This document shows, one piece after another, positions 11,792 to 23,448 of a stretch of DNA of 64,000 bases (its first letter is position 1; every line of letters begins with the position of its first letter). The notes below the pieces were generated by a model that saw only the letters and a list, made by a program, of their open reading frames with translations, searched no databases and was not told where the DNA came from. The DNA is from Oscheius onirici (lineage: Eukaryota > Nematoda > Chromadorea > Rhabditida > Rhabditidae): contig OW051470.1 of NCBI GenBank assembly GCA_932521025.1, positions 5,814,501-5,878,500 of the forward strand, written 5' to 3'. Position numbers and translations under genes: made by a program.

Positions 11792-13101
11792 TTATCCATG
11801 GAGACAATAGTCCTCTCCAACCCTAAACGCATTATTAATTTCGGTTCTTTTGGAACGTGCTCGAAGAAACATGACCATATCCCCGGCCGATATCAAAGAG
11901 ATCACTTGAGGACATTCGCTGTAAACTCTGAATTCCAGACAACGCTGATGACTGGCAAGAAGTCGGGTTAGTACACTTCCTAGAAACAGTTCTGTTAGAG
12001 AATAAATTTGTTCTCTGACCATTGATATCAACCCAAAGAATGTTCTCAAGTTCTTGACGATGGGTTGGATCCAATTTCAAGTGAAGGTAGCGTGCTCGAT
12101 TCAAATCCATGTACTCCTAAAAGCTGGGTTTTCAACAGTTAGATTTCAGGATACCAAAGACTTTCCTTCCCCAAAGCAATCAGCCGCTGTCATGTTCTCC
12201 AAAATGAGATTCTTGACTCTAAACGAGGAAAGTCTTTTCAGAGATTTTGGGCCGAAACACCACGGAAAATTGAGACTGTGGGAAGTCAAGAGTAAAGATC
12301 TGAACTGTATCTTTCTCAGTCCAAATTGTTTCTCACTTCAAGTCGATTTGAGTACAAACTCCGGCACAGAAGTCCATAACGTGAGCAAACTTCTCATCTG
12401 TGGTTCTGGCCATTGTCCATCGTCCGATCTTTCGGACATCGAACCGAATAGCCTCAATCCTCATGTATTTTAGAAGACCCTCTATGACAGTCGAATCGGC
12501 CTTGACCGGCCTTCTTTGATCATCCGCACTCTCCCATTCACACTCCATCAGTCCGACTCTATGAGTCAGATACAGCTGTGTCCAGTTCCCATTCGCTCTC
12601 CAACAGCACTTCAACTTACTTTTGTAATCTGAACTCTTCTTTTACTTCGTCGTTCAACACTCTTACCAGATTTCGAATCATCGAAAACCGTAAACGTGTA
12701 CTGTATCATAGGATGCGTCCCATCAACAGACTCGTCGTTTGGATCCATGTCCATTACATCGACTCGACAGTGTGTTGGTACTCTAAAAGTAGCTGAATGA
12801 TAGTTGTTCTCAAGAGATACAGCTGCATCTTTCGAAGATTCTGCTGAATTATCGCACGCCATCGAAAGTTCACTCTGCTGGCCGAGAAGACGAGAGATTT
12901 CGGGTCGAGCAAGCAGAAGATCTGAAGTTGAGCCGTTTTTCACGAGAAACGGTAAAGTCCGTCAACTACCAAATTATTTACTCAAGGTTGAGTCATGTTC
13001 ACACCACTGCAGTGGGAAAACAGTTTCCAATTGGTTACCTTGACAAGAATTTCAGGCGGTAGTTGGCCGAAGGGACCCTCGTCCCGTGTCACAAAACTCA
13101 T
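11792..13101 (-). CDS. F-box-like protein
   Basis: About six exons. The protein starts MSFVTRDEGPFGQLPPEILVKW, an F-box-like opening (LPPEILVK), followed by LLLARPEISRLLG. F-box proteins link substrates to SCF ubiquitin ligases through SKP1. Further exons give a long divergent region: RVDVMDMDPNDE and a basic ERRSKRRVQITK stretch (about 12.6-12.9 kb), VIEGLLKYMRIEAIRFDVRK (12.3-12.6 kb), LRR-like LKRLSSFRVKNLILENM and YLHLKLDPTHRQELENIL (12.0-12.3 kb), and a last exon ending near 11792. These resemble the diverse C-terminal regions of expanded nematode F-box families, but I cannot name the subfamily. AATTTCAG lies 26 nt before the ATG at 13101, consistent with trans-splicing. The stop is uncertain because the last exon could splice onward. 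An OB-fold protein was considered for one exon and is less likely. Confidence 0.5.
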
Positions 13102-15372
13102 TTTGAACTGTTCGACATCGAAGCCTGAAATTTTCGGATATGAGTGTAAATAGGTTCAAGAGAGAAACGAGCACCAGCCCACCGACGGGACGAAACCGAT
13201 CCATTAACAAACAAACGAGATGCCGGAAGAGAAATACGTGTTTGGAGAGAGATCTGTGGGAAGACTAAAGGCTCTGGAGACAGTCTTGACAAACATACGC
13301 GAAACTACTTGAAAAGTTGCTTGGGTAGGAGAGTACGTCGCGCAGCTTTTGTCAAAAGTGTAATGCATTAGAAGAAGAAAGGAAGAGAGACCGTCTCGAA
13401 CTCGTAAACAGCCCAAAAACAAGTGGGAGAGACAAGAAGCTTTATCTTGAACTTCTGAGAGTTTGTATCCAAACTATTTGAACCTTTTGATCAACAGTGG
13501 GAGAAATCATGAAGGGGGTTTTTCCATACATGCTCGACTATCAATCAAGGAAAAAACCTGGTTTGAAGCCATGCATTCTAAATTGTAACCTTTGCCAACA
13601 TGGATTCATAAAGAGGGAAAAATAGAAGATTGGAACGAAATTTGAGCCAATTTGAAGAGACAGTCCAAAATGAACGGCGTGTGTCTGCTCCCGTTGATGA
13701 TGAGTCTCGAATCCTGCGTGCAAACATTAGAGACCCCGAGGAGCACGTTGGAACAGGAAATAAACGCCATTCCGATGAGCTGTCGTGGGCCCCCACTGAG
13801 GGTGTAAAAAGGCTGGGAAAGTGGCGGGACAGATTGCGATCTGAGACCGGAAAAAAGCGGTGTCTGTGTGAATGAGGTCGCATAGATTGGGAGGAAACGA
13901 GTTCAGACTTATTTGCAGCAACAGCTGACCGAAAGAGGCTCTCCACGTGTGGCGGGTCGATAAAAGTGAGAGCTGCTCTGTTTTCATATACAGAAGATAT
14001 GGTGGCAGTTTAAAGGTAGTTTAGTGGCAGTTTAAAGTCAAAAGAAACGTATGCGTTGAGGGAAGTGCGGTCTATCACAACATCCAGATCGATGGGAACT
14101 AGCAAACATTTCTATTTACGAGTATCTTTTTGCCTTTCGAATTCATGTTTGGAATATAATATACTCGGAACTCCTCAAAAGTACTAGTTATACGCATTGT
14201 TATTGTCAGTCTATCGGAAGCAGTAAAGGCAGACAAATAAACTCGGTCGATGTGTTTGGCCAAGGGCGCGTATCAGGAACCTCACACAGCTGACTGGTCT
14301 CATCATAAACAAAACACGAGAAACAGTCAGCGAGGATAACTTACAGTTCAGTTGGAGCTCGACGAAAGTGTCCCAGCAAAAAGAATTGCACGAAGTGAGC
14401 TCTCAGATGAGGACAAACCCTCATGGCAAGCAAATGTTCGACTCTAACGCCGTATTGTTAGACCGCACGTCCATCCGAGCTCTGAAGATATCTGCCAAAC
14501 ACACATATTCCCCTACGTTTCGATAACAAAGTTAGCAACGCCCTTATCTGTTCTAGAAGTAGAGATTTACCTCCTTTTGCGAAGTCTGACAATCTGCCCC
14601 ACTGTCTCTTAGTCCATTCCGCCCAACAATCCCCTATATACCCGACTGGAAGTTGTTGCAGAAGAACTATCCAGACTGGATCAACGTTCCCCCAACTACT
14701 TTATCTCAAAACTGACTAATCACCTTCGTTGCTTTTACTAAACAAAACAAATGAACAACTTCTTCGAATCTTCCCAAATTATCACTTTATTACCCATTAT
14801 TGCTGCAGACACACGCAAACTTGGGGACATTTTAAACTGGATAGATGTTCAAATGGGTTTATCGAGCAGGACAACTTTGTCCTGTTCCTTTTTTTTGCTT
14901 TTCGATGTCCTCTAGATCCCCATGATTTTGGCGAGAGGCATAGTACGACAAAGAACGCTGCTTTGTGTTTCCACAGTGATATCTAATGATTCCGTGTCTC
15001 CTGCGTCAGCAATGAAAACAGGGAAAACCCTCGCTATCAAGTAAGAATTAGATTTGCTCAGAATGACAAGGAAAGAGTGAGTCCAATTGGTACAAAAGAG
15101 TAGAGGAAAGTGTCTTGTAGAACACACTGAACGGGTTCTGTATTACACCTGTGCCCCCATGAAATATGTCTGCAAAAAGCGGTTCCACCAAAGGTCAGAA
15201 GACTACTATACGACTTCCTCCCGTCACACTTCAAAAGTTTCTTGCTGATACATCTTTCTCAGCACAATAAAATATGTTATTCAACTATTTACAAGGAAAA
15301 TGACCATCGGGAAATAAGGCTAAAACCGGTGTGAAAGCGAGATCACATCGCACCATAACAATCAAATAAATA
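13102..15372. other. Intergenic region, no recognised gene
   Basis: About 2.3 kb between the 5' end of the F-box-like gene and the 3' end of Dicer. It contains open frames of up to about 120 codons on both strands (for example + 13630-13875) but none with recognisable domains, splice structure or composition I would trust. Confidence 0.5.
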
Positions 15373-18300
15373 TTAGTTACAGGCCTGGTCAGTAGATGAT
15401 TTGATGGATTTCTCAGGCTCGCGTAGTCTCTGTTCCTCTATGCTTTTCAAATACTTCAGGGCACGTTTTGCTGCAGTCGACTTGGCTATTCGGTAGTTCC
15501 TTCCCATACCGGTAAAACGAAGTTTTCCACCGACATCTACGGTAACTCGGACCTAAAAAATAGAACTTTATTGGAGGAAAAAATATCAAACGAACTTTTC
15601 CAGTCTCCATTATGCGCTCCATTTTACTGAAGCGAGTCTTTCCTGGCTCCAATTCCATCAATTCGCGAATTGGTGATCGTGGCGGATTGGCGCAGCACTG
15701 GTCGATTGTCTTCTTCATGAGGTTGTGGAAGATTCTCCAAACAACGTCCAAATCACGACCCGAATCCTAAACAAAAAATAAAAAAAATAAAAGCGCTTTA
15801 TGAGTAACATACAAGATAAATGGCTCCAGCCACACTTTCGAATATATCACTCAGAGCTTTTGGGACTTCAATGTCTTCTTCTTGTCCTTCATCGACTTCT
15901 TCCTCTGTTGTGACCATGTACAGCTGAATATAGAAGATAGTATTAAACACATATAAAAGACGAAGCATACGTCAGCATTGAAGTTTGCCTCGTTCGAACC
16001 GTTTTCCTTGCACAAGCGGACAAACTTTTCCATCATATGGTGAAGACCCGGACACATGGCGATGAAGTACTTTTGGAATTCGTATTTGACGGCTAGGCTA
16101 GCGAAAATGGTATTGTTGACAAGAGCTGATCTAAGGTCGGTCAAAACACCGGGACTGTACTGCCGGCCATCTTCAAACAGGAAACGCGTAATCATGTAGT
16201 CAAGAACGGCATCTCCAAGGAATTCCAATCTCTGAACCAGACAAGTTATTGGAATGCATACAGAGTACCTGATAGCATCCAGTCACTCGGTTCTTGTAGT
16301 AACTGGCATGAGTGAAAGCCTGGATGAGGAAGGCCTTGTTGTTGAAACTGTATCCAATTATCTTTTCAAGGCCTTCGAATCGGAACTGCTGGTACATATG
16401 ACTCAGGGCAAGTGCTGAACGACGAGGATCTTCTTCCGTATCGACAAAATGTAGCAGAGGATCTTGAATTTGAATAGTCTCGAACTCGTCGGGGTTCAGA
16501 ACCTTCAGTCCCATCCAATTCATAACCTGAAAGGGATAAATTTTCAGAACAAAAAGGGAACAAACCTTGAGAGTTGGCTTCGGGCCTAGCGAAAGAAGAT
16601 GCGCACCAATTAGAGCTTCGATCGTATCGGCAATTGATTTGTCGCTGATATATTGCTGAGTCAACGGATTGTGTGGCAAGGGAGGAATTTCTTCGGCAAA
16701 ACTAGATTGAGCAGTCGGTTTAGAAAACTCGATAGTTTCGACGCCGTCGGCAACAGTTCTGTTCTTCGTATTGCCGTCAACTTCGTCCCAACCAGTGGTA
16801 GGCTTCAAGACTTGATCGACAGCCACATTTCCATCCAAAACACCGTCCATAAAGCGGTCTTTTTCTTCGGCATCGTCGGAATTTGGTGCCTTGTAGTCGG
16901 GAGGAACAGAACACGGTGGCAGCCAGCTGTCTTGGACCTCGAATTTGGTAGCAACAATCAGCGATGGAATTCCCAATCGTTTTCCGAGCCGATACAGGTT
17001 GCAATTGGATACCTACAAAGTTAAATTATACAAATGTACTTTTAGCACAAACTTCTTTACTTCTAGCAAAAGACAATTTTCCTTCGTGTTGATCGACGTG
17101 AGTATGGAAGAGAAAGTCTGTAACAGCATACTTAAGGAATGAATCTCCAATGGTTTCCAGTCTTTCCAAATTTATACCTTAAAAATTACCTTGTTCTTAA
17201 ATAAAAAAGGTCATTACCATCTGCTGCATTGGAAGTTGTCAGAGCAGCTAACAGATGACTCGGGGAAACTCCGTAAGGATTCAAATGCATCAGATCGTTT
17301 CCAGCGCTTTCCGACGGGCAGTTTTTCAAAATGTTTGTGGAGGATGGTGGTGATGGGGACGAAAACGAAAATGATTCTTCAATCTTCTCTGCGTAGATGG
17401 CTCCTTTCGGGATAGACTTTCCTTCTCCGAACTTAGCGTCATCTTTTGCTTTCCGTTCTTCTCCCTTAGCGAGGTTGTCGGCCTCGTCGTCGGAGTTCAA
17501 TGTGCTTGTCAGGAGCTCCGTCGAATTGGTAGCTAAAGATAAAAAGATTAGCTAGCAAAAAAAAGCATACCGCTTGCCGCTTCGGGAGTATCTTCGTAAT
17601 CAGCTAGGTCAATGATCTCCTCGTCGCGAGCCTTTTCACGATCATCGTATTGAGACATCGATTTCAGCTTCAGTTCTTTCTTGTTTCCGGGAGAAAGAGT
17701 CTTCTTCTTGGGTTCAGGTTGTTTAGAAGAGGTCAAATCGGGAAGCATAATATCTTTCTCGAGATCCGCCATCAATCCTGGCATATTGATTCCCGATGCA
17801 CCACCAAGGATTTTCTAAAACGAAGATCTTGTGGAAAAAAGAAACGTACAAATGGAGTGTTTTCCACAACTTCGTCCGGTTCTCCCCATCCAACAGACTG
17901 AATATCTGGTCTTGGTACTCCTAGATCGGGAAGATTCGCCTTCGCTTTTTCTTTCAGATATCTCGAAAAATCGAACATCACATTGACCATGTCTTCGAGA
18001 TCTTCCTCGTCTGACAGATCACCAGTAGCGACGTCGGAGGACATCAAGCCGACCTATAAAATCTTCGTCATGTTTTATGTGAACACAAACCGTCTCATCC
18101 AATTCATTCTTTTCATCTTTTGAGGTCGGAACAGAGCCAGCTCTTACAGTTGGATCCCAGACTCCTATCTCGAAATCTCCGACTGGCTGGACACGATCAG
18201 CGTGGTTCTCATTGCTCTGTTTCGATTTGTTCAATTCTCTTAGTTGTTGTATCTTCGAGACGATCAGAGATTGCTTTTCTTCGTAAGTGGCCGGGTAAGA

Positions 18301-21300
18301 TAGCGCTTCCCACTCGAAATCTTCAGGGACCGATGGATTGGTCTGAATCTTCTCATTGACCAAGAAAGGACAAAGATCTTACTTTCAATGCATTCGACAC
18401 AATTTCGCTGCGAAGCTGGTCGGCCAGAAGGAGATGGTTGAGTCGATAGAAGCAGCTAGGCAATGCAGCAATAAGATTCCACAGTGTGGCACTGATTGGA
18501 TGACAGTCCGTCAATTCCGGCACAAAAATCTGCTGTTGTGATTGATCATTTCTGGCCTTCTTTCTTGCTCCTCCCGGACGAGGCAAAAGTAGATTCAGGC
18601 GGCTAAAAATCAGTTAAATTTTTTGGAAAATCGTACTTGGAAGTGAAATCGACGTCCAGCAAGGCTTGGTTCTGATCATAGATAGTCAGACTGTACTTTC
18701 GGATAAAATAGTCATTGAATGAAGAGTAATCGGTGTCTGGGAACTTGGAGTTTGGAGACAGATCGTCCAGAATCTAAAACAATTCTTTAGAAAAAAATTG
18801 GCAATAATTCTTACGTCGGCCACGTAATAAAAGACAGGATGCTCAGTGTTTCTATACCAGGGCATGACAACAGCGTCACGATAGTCCTCGGCTCGGAATT
18901 TATAGTTTTTCCTGTCTTCTTCATCCGGACGTCTCGGCATCACAGCTGTGTCGAAAACAACGTCTTCCACATATTTTGTGTTGATCTCATAGTCCAAATG
19001 ACCGCCCTTCATTACTGAAATCAGAATTGTGACAAAGTAAAAGTGTGATTTGCCTCGTTTCAATGGAACAATGAGAGTGTTGACTGGGGTGTGATCTCCC
19101 ATTTTGAATTCTAGATGACCTTTGAACAATTGAAGGACTCTGTCGAAAATGTAATGATGGAAGAACTTGATGTGGTTTAGCGTCTGTGTATTCAATTGCA
19201 CCTATACCTTTCGTTATTTCAATTAGGAAAAAGAACAAACCGCGGAGGCTGCCAATTTGACGTGTACTCTCATGTCTCCTTGTCGCAAATATACCGGGAA
19301 CGGAGGAATCTTTGGTAACAGTACAGCGCTTAGGAATCCGAAGCAGTGTTCGTATTCTTCCGGTCGGTTGAATTTGCGATCTTTTGGGTTGTGTTCCGTC
19401 TTCGGTCCTTTCATCAGCTCCATTTCGAAGACATAAACATGCAGGTCACGTCCAGGATAGGGCATCGCAGCTTGAAGTTCCTTCGCATTTTGACGATCAT
19501 AGAGCTGCTTTCTTCGAGATGAGCCGACTTTTGCGTTGATTCCGGGGCAGAATTCGTCAGGATCTTCGTCCAGTTGACTGAGAACTATGGATTCTCGTCC
19601 CACAGGCAAAAGATGGTCGTTCAATTCTTTCAATTTGTGTAGCATTTTGCAGCCCTAAAGTTAAAAATGGAAGAACGAAAAAAAATGAACCTCAAGAGCT
19701 ACACACATCTGAGCAAGCTTCTTATTGTCCATGGGCGTTTTCAGTCTGATTGGTTCTTTGAGCGGCGAATTGATCGGTAGAAGTAGCTCTGCCAAATACT
19801 TCGTGATTCCGTTGACCATGACCGGAATGATCGTGTTCTGGGGGACAAGACGCGTGAAAATATCCGACGGCAGCTTCGAGCAATATCTATTAGGTCGCCA
19901 ACTAAGTATTTAAAAAGCACTCATAACATTTTGCAATTTCAAAGAAATCGGGCAAACTCGGTTCCAAAATGTAGGTCTATCCTAGGCCGAATTAATAGGC
20001 TATATGAGAGACCTGGATATCTTATCGTCTGAGCAGTGAACTTTTGAAGTTTTGACAAAAACAGTATTTTGCCCATAACTCTTCACGGTCGAATCCTACC
20101 AAAAAGTTGTCGATTAGTGAAAACCTCAGCTCAATGAGACGAGTATTTTGCTTTTTTGAAAAACGATTTTCGACTTTGGGAACACCCCGAAACTGAAAAT
20201 GCCCAGATGGCGCAGTGTGTTTAGGAAATTCACGCTGGAGCGACCAGGGTTCGAGTCCGCCGAAAGAATTTTTTTTGTTTTTTTTTAACTGTAGCATTCT
20301 ACTGGCCTAAGAATCATCCTTGCAAAATGTCAGCTCAAACGGTTCAGCAATTTTCTCAAAAAATCAAATTCGAGCTCCAAAAATCACCATGAGGTGGGGT
20401 ACATGCTGAAATTTGGGCCTCAAAATCGTTCCCCATCCGAAATTAAGCAACCAATCGAGCTGATATTGTGCATGGGTGATATTCAGCCCAGTAGAATGCT
20501 ACAGTTAAAAAACAAAAAAAATTCTTTCGGCGGACTCGAACCCTGGTTGCTCCAGCGTGAATTTCCTAAACCCACTGCGCCATCTGGGCATTTTCAGTTT
20601 CGGGGTGTTCCCAAAGTCGAAAATCGTTTTTCAAAAAAGCAAAATACTCGTCTCATTGAGCTGAGGTTTTCACTAGTTGAGAACTTTTTAGTAGGATGCA
20701 ACCCTGAAGGGTTATGACCAAAATGGTGTTTTGATCAAAACTTAAACCGTTCACTGTGCTCAGACGATAAGATATCCAGGTCTCTCGTATAGCCGATTAA
20801 TTCGGCCTAGGATAGACCTACATTTTGGAACCGAGTTTGCCCGATTTCGTTGAAATTGCAAAATGTTATGAGTGTTTTTTAAATACTTAGTTGGCGACCT
20901 AATAAGTCCATTTTAACTGTTAAATTTTTTAAAAACCTGTTGATTAGTTGAATAGCCGTCGAAAGAGAAACTCTTGCTTGAGTATTTTCAACAACGTAAG
21001 GAGGAATGATATCGTCGATTTTGTGCTGAGGGCTGAACTCATAGTCGCTTGGATTATGAACCGTCTTGTAGCGTTTTATGAGCAGCTGAAGTGAGACTAG
21101 AAACTGAATAGAATAAATTACCTTTTCGATCTGAATAAAGTCGCGCAGGTCGTTGTTAAAGTTCAGTTCATCACTTTTCACTGCGAACATTACATAGCAC
21201 GCTCCGAACTTTCGAGCTCTTCCTTTCGACTGAAATTGTCGTATGAACATAAGGACAAATTCGGCATACTTGAACATAGGAGCGGTAATCTTTCGGACGG

Positions 21301-23038
21301 TCCAACTTCACGACCAAATTACAATGTCTGACATCGACTCCTTCTTCGAGAACACTGGTCGAAACGATCAGGTTGAGCTCGCCTTTTCGGAATTTTCGAA
21401 GTACCTGAAAACAAATTCTACGATGAAAAGTTAAAATGGACACCTCGTCTTGTCTCTTATGTAAGCTCTGGCTGTCATCACTCGTGAAACTGGATCCACT
21501 GAAGCCAATGATGTAGTCAGCTTTTAGAAATCCGAATCGGGTTGGATCAAGTTTGACAACGAACCGTAGAATAACCTACAAATTGTACTTTGGGAAGCAA
21601 TCATGCGTACCATTAAAATATAGGAGACGAAGCGCTGCTCGACAAAAATTATGCCGCAGAGAGGCTCGTCTAACTTATTCTTTGCCTGATTTTCAGGAGA
21701 ATATACCGACAGCAATTCCAGCAGGCGAACAACACGATGAGGAAGTTGCGCACAAAAGCTCTTGTAATCTCTGATGGCTTTGGCCTAAAACGTTCAAACT
21801 TTCACACAAAAGATGCTCACTTTAGGTTCCAGACGTCTCTTGACCGTGGTCATGGCAGTCAATCCCATCACGAAAAATTCCATAGATTTGTCGGGTAAAT
21901 GCTGCTGTTTCGCCAGTTTCTTCAGTTCCTTCTCCCATACTTGAGCCACTTTCCAGGCTGCCCACAATCCGAGAGTTTCGAGAATAGACTTCGTTCTGCC
22001 TACTGCCTCCAGAATTGGTCTTCTTGGATCAACATCCAGCGTCGGATCAAATGCATTCGTTTTATTGCAAAATTCCTGAATAGAAGCCTGTAAAGTTTGT
22101 CTATGTGGGAAGAAAGGAGTTTTATTACCAGGAACGTGACTAAAGCATCACAATCGGGGTCAGTGGTTTTGTAATCTTGACAAATGACGATATTTTCATT
22201 GGGATTGGCTCCGTATTTGGACATCTGAATTTTCTGTATGTTAAACGGATAGAAATAAGCATACAGCAACTAGATCGGAAGCCGTTTCAATTACACAATG
22301 TAGGTTATTCTCTAGTTTGGTCAATTTTGCTTCCAGCGCATTAGGAGCTGTTTTATCGTTGATGAGCGATGCTGTCAATCCCAGGACTCTTGGTCTAGAA
22401 TCTTCTGGAGTTTCGTGGATGTATTTCTCCATTATTAGACGGTAGGCATGTTTATCTCCCATGGCGTGGTGGCATTCGTCGAAAATAAGAACGGCAGCTC
22501 TGTTCATGTGGAAATAACCATGACAGATGGTATCGAGGAAAATCTGGGCAGTCATAACAATAACCTAAAGTTTAGCCTACAACATATAGAAGAAGGGGCT
22601 TACATGAAATTCTTCGAGATATTTTTCGTAAGTTTGCTTGCTTTGCCAAAAATCGTTGTTCAAGTTTCCGTGGATTCGGCCGGTTTTCAACGTCGTATGA
22701 CATTCAATGTGTGCTGCTTGCTGCTCGACGAGTGGAACTGAACGAATATTTTTTGAAAGGGTTTTTGGAAAACCTAAAATACCTGAATTGACTATGAAAA
22801 ATGCCCGTTTGCCGCCTTCGGAGAAATTCGTATTCAGCTGGATACCATATTGTTTGAGGAGGAGGACGGCAATGAACGTTTTTCCCGCTCCTGTTCCCAG
22901 TTGCACAATTACATTTCGTTTGCACGCTTTGTCAAGGAGCTCTACCTGTGAATCGGAATCTCTGACAACGCTGAAATTTCTCACCTGATAGTCTCGTGGA
23001 GTAAAGCAGTTTTTCTCTACTTCTCGATCAAACACCAT
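15373..23038 (-). CDS. dcr-1: Dicer ribonuclease (28 exons, foldback element in one intron)
   Basis: Cuts dsRNA and pre-miRNA to start RNAi. About 28 exons give about 1,860 residues, full length for a nematode DCR-1. In order: helicase with Walker [10 protein letters not shown] (22783-22945) and DECH box FDECHHAMG (22266-22564); helicase C with [17 protein letters not shown] (21269-21404); DUF283 (exons 20937-21085 and 19691-19886); PAZ region (about 18815-19655); a long acidic linker; RNase IIIa ([12 protein letters not shown] at 17053-17177); RNase IIIb ([13 protein letters not shown], 15971-16231); and a C-terminal dsRBD ([21 protein letters not shown]). Catalytic motifs look intact. Start [12 protein letters not shown] follows a TTCACAG acceptor-like site. 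The intron 19887-20936 is 1,050 nt because of a 1,013-bp foldback insert; intron 19015-19053 appears to be GC-AG. Shares a ~410-bp divergent 5' region with rpl-6. Confidence 0.96.
20200..20265 (+). repeat. tRNA-like segment, left arm of Dicer-intron element
   Basis: Box A-like TGGCGCAGTGTG is followed 40 nt later by a perfect box B, GGTTCGAGTCC; runs of T8 and T9 follow within 35 nt. Acceptor-stem pairing is absent, so this is tRNA-derived rather than a tRNA gene. It points inward, toward the centre of the hairpin. Confidence 0.6.
20526..20592 (-). repeat. tRNA-like segment, right arm of Dicer-intron element
   Basis: Mirror copy of the left-arm segment on the minus strand, with the same box A-like and box B words and a following T run. 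The two copies converge on the centre, so transcription from either would run into the opposite arm. Confidence 0.6.
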
Positions 23039-23448
23039 TTTGACGATCTTAGAACATTGCCCTTCTGTGAAGTTACTATAAGAAAGAAAAAAAATCACTG
23101 AAAATAACAAGGAAAATTGAAAAATGTAAAAAGTTACACAAATAATGAGATTCAAACCATGAGTTTAAAGGACTGACGAGTCTGGGTCTCGAGTGGATTT
23201 GGAAAATACCGTCTACGTTGGACCGATCGAGCATTTTTGTCCGGAATTTCCTAAATCCTACGTCTTTTACTTAATTTTTGGCATTCTTCGTCGTTGTAAT
23301 GCATTTTTTATACAATCGGAACGGTAAATCAGAACGGTAAATCGAATCGCTTTTCTAAATTATCCAGAGTTGATTATTTGAGCTATTTTCGTTCTCAAGA
23401 ACCTTTTTTTTATTGTTTTTTCTTTTATCGGTAATTTTCAGTAATCAA
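23039..23448. promoter_or_regulatory. Shared divergent 5' region of Dicer and rpl-6
   Basis: About 410 bp separates the two start codons. It is AT-rich and should hold both promoters. Acceptor-like TTCACAG (minus, near 23068) and GGTAATTTTCAG (plus, ending 23441) lie close to the respective ATGs, consistent with spliced-leader addition. No TATA box is obvious. Confidence 0.6.

Larger units (their letters stand above)
19890..20902. mobile_element. 1.0-kb foldback element in a Dicer intron, TA target duplication
   Basis: Terminal inverted repeats begin TTAGGTCGCCAACTAAG and end CTTAGTTGGCGACCTAA. The arms match for at least ~400 bp each. TA is duplicated on both sides (19888-19889, 20903-20904), as for Tc1/mariner-type non-autonomous elements. 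Removing element plus one TA leaves an intron of 35 nt ending CTTATAG. The right end in the minus sense lies 3 nt from the Dicer acceptor AG. No transposase is encoded. Each arm contains a tRNA-like segment, listed separately. Confidence 0.9.

Noticed and set aside
11792-12110. POT1/OB-fold telomere protein
   Set aside because: One exon (ISAGDMVMFLRARSKR) resembles an OB-fold strand, but the full spliced protein begins like an F-box protein and the remaining exons do not fit POT1.
13630-13875. 81-codon plus-strand frame (starts MERNLSQFEETVQNERR)
   Set aside because: Plausible composition but no splice partners, no domain and no upstream acceptor; not enough to call a gene.
22985-23155. N-terminal extension of Dicer with a hydrophobic leader
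   Set aside because: The upstream open frame crosses a TTCACAG acceptor and has no ATG that fits; MVFDREV at 23038 matches the family start.
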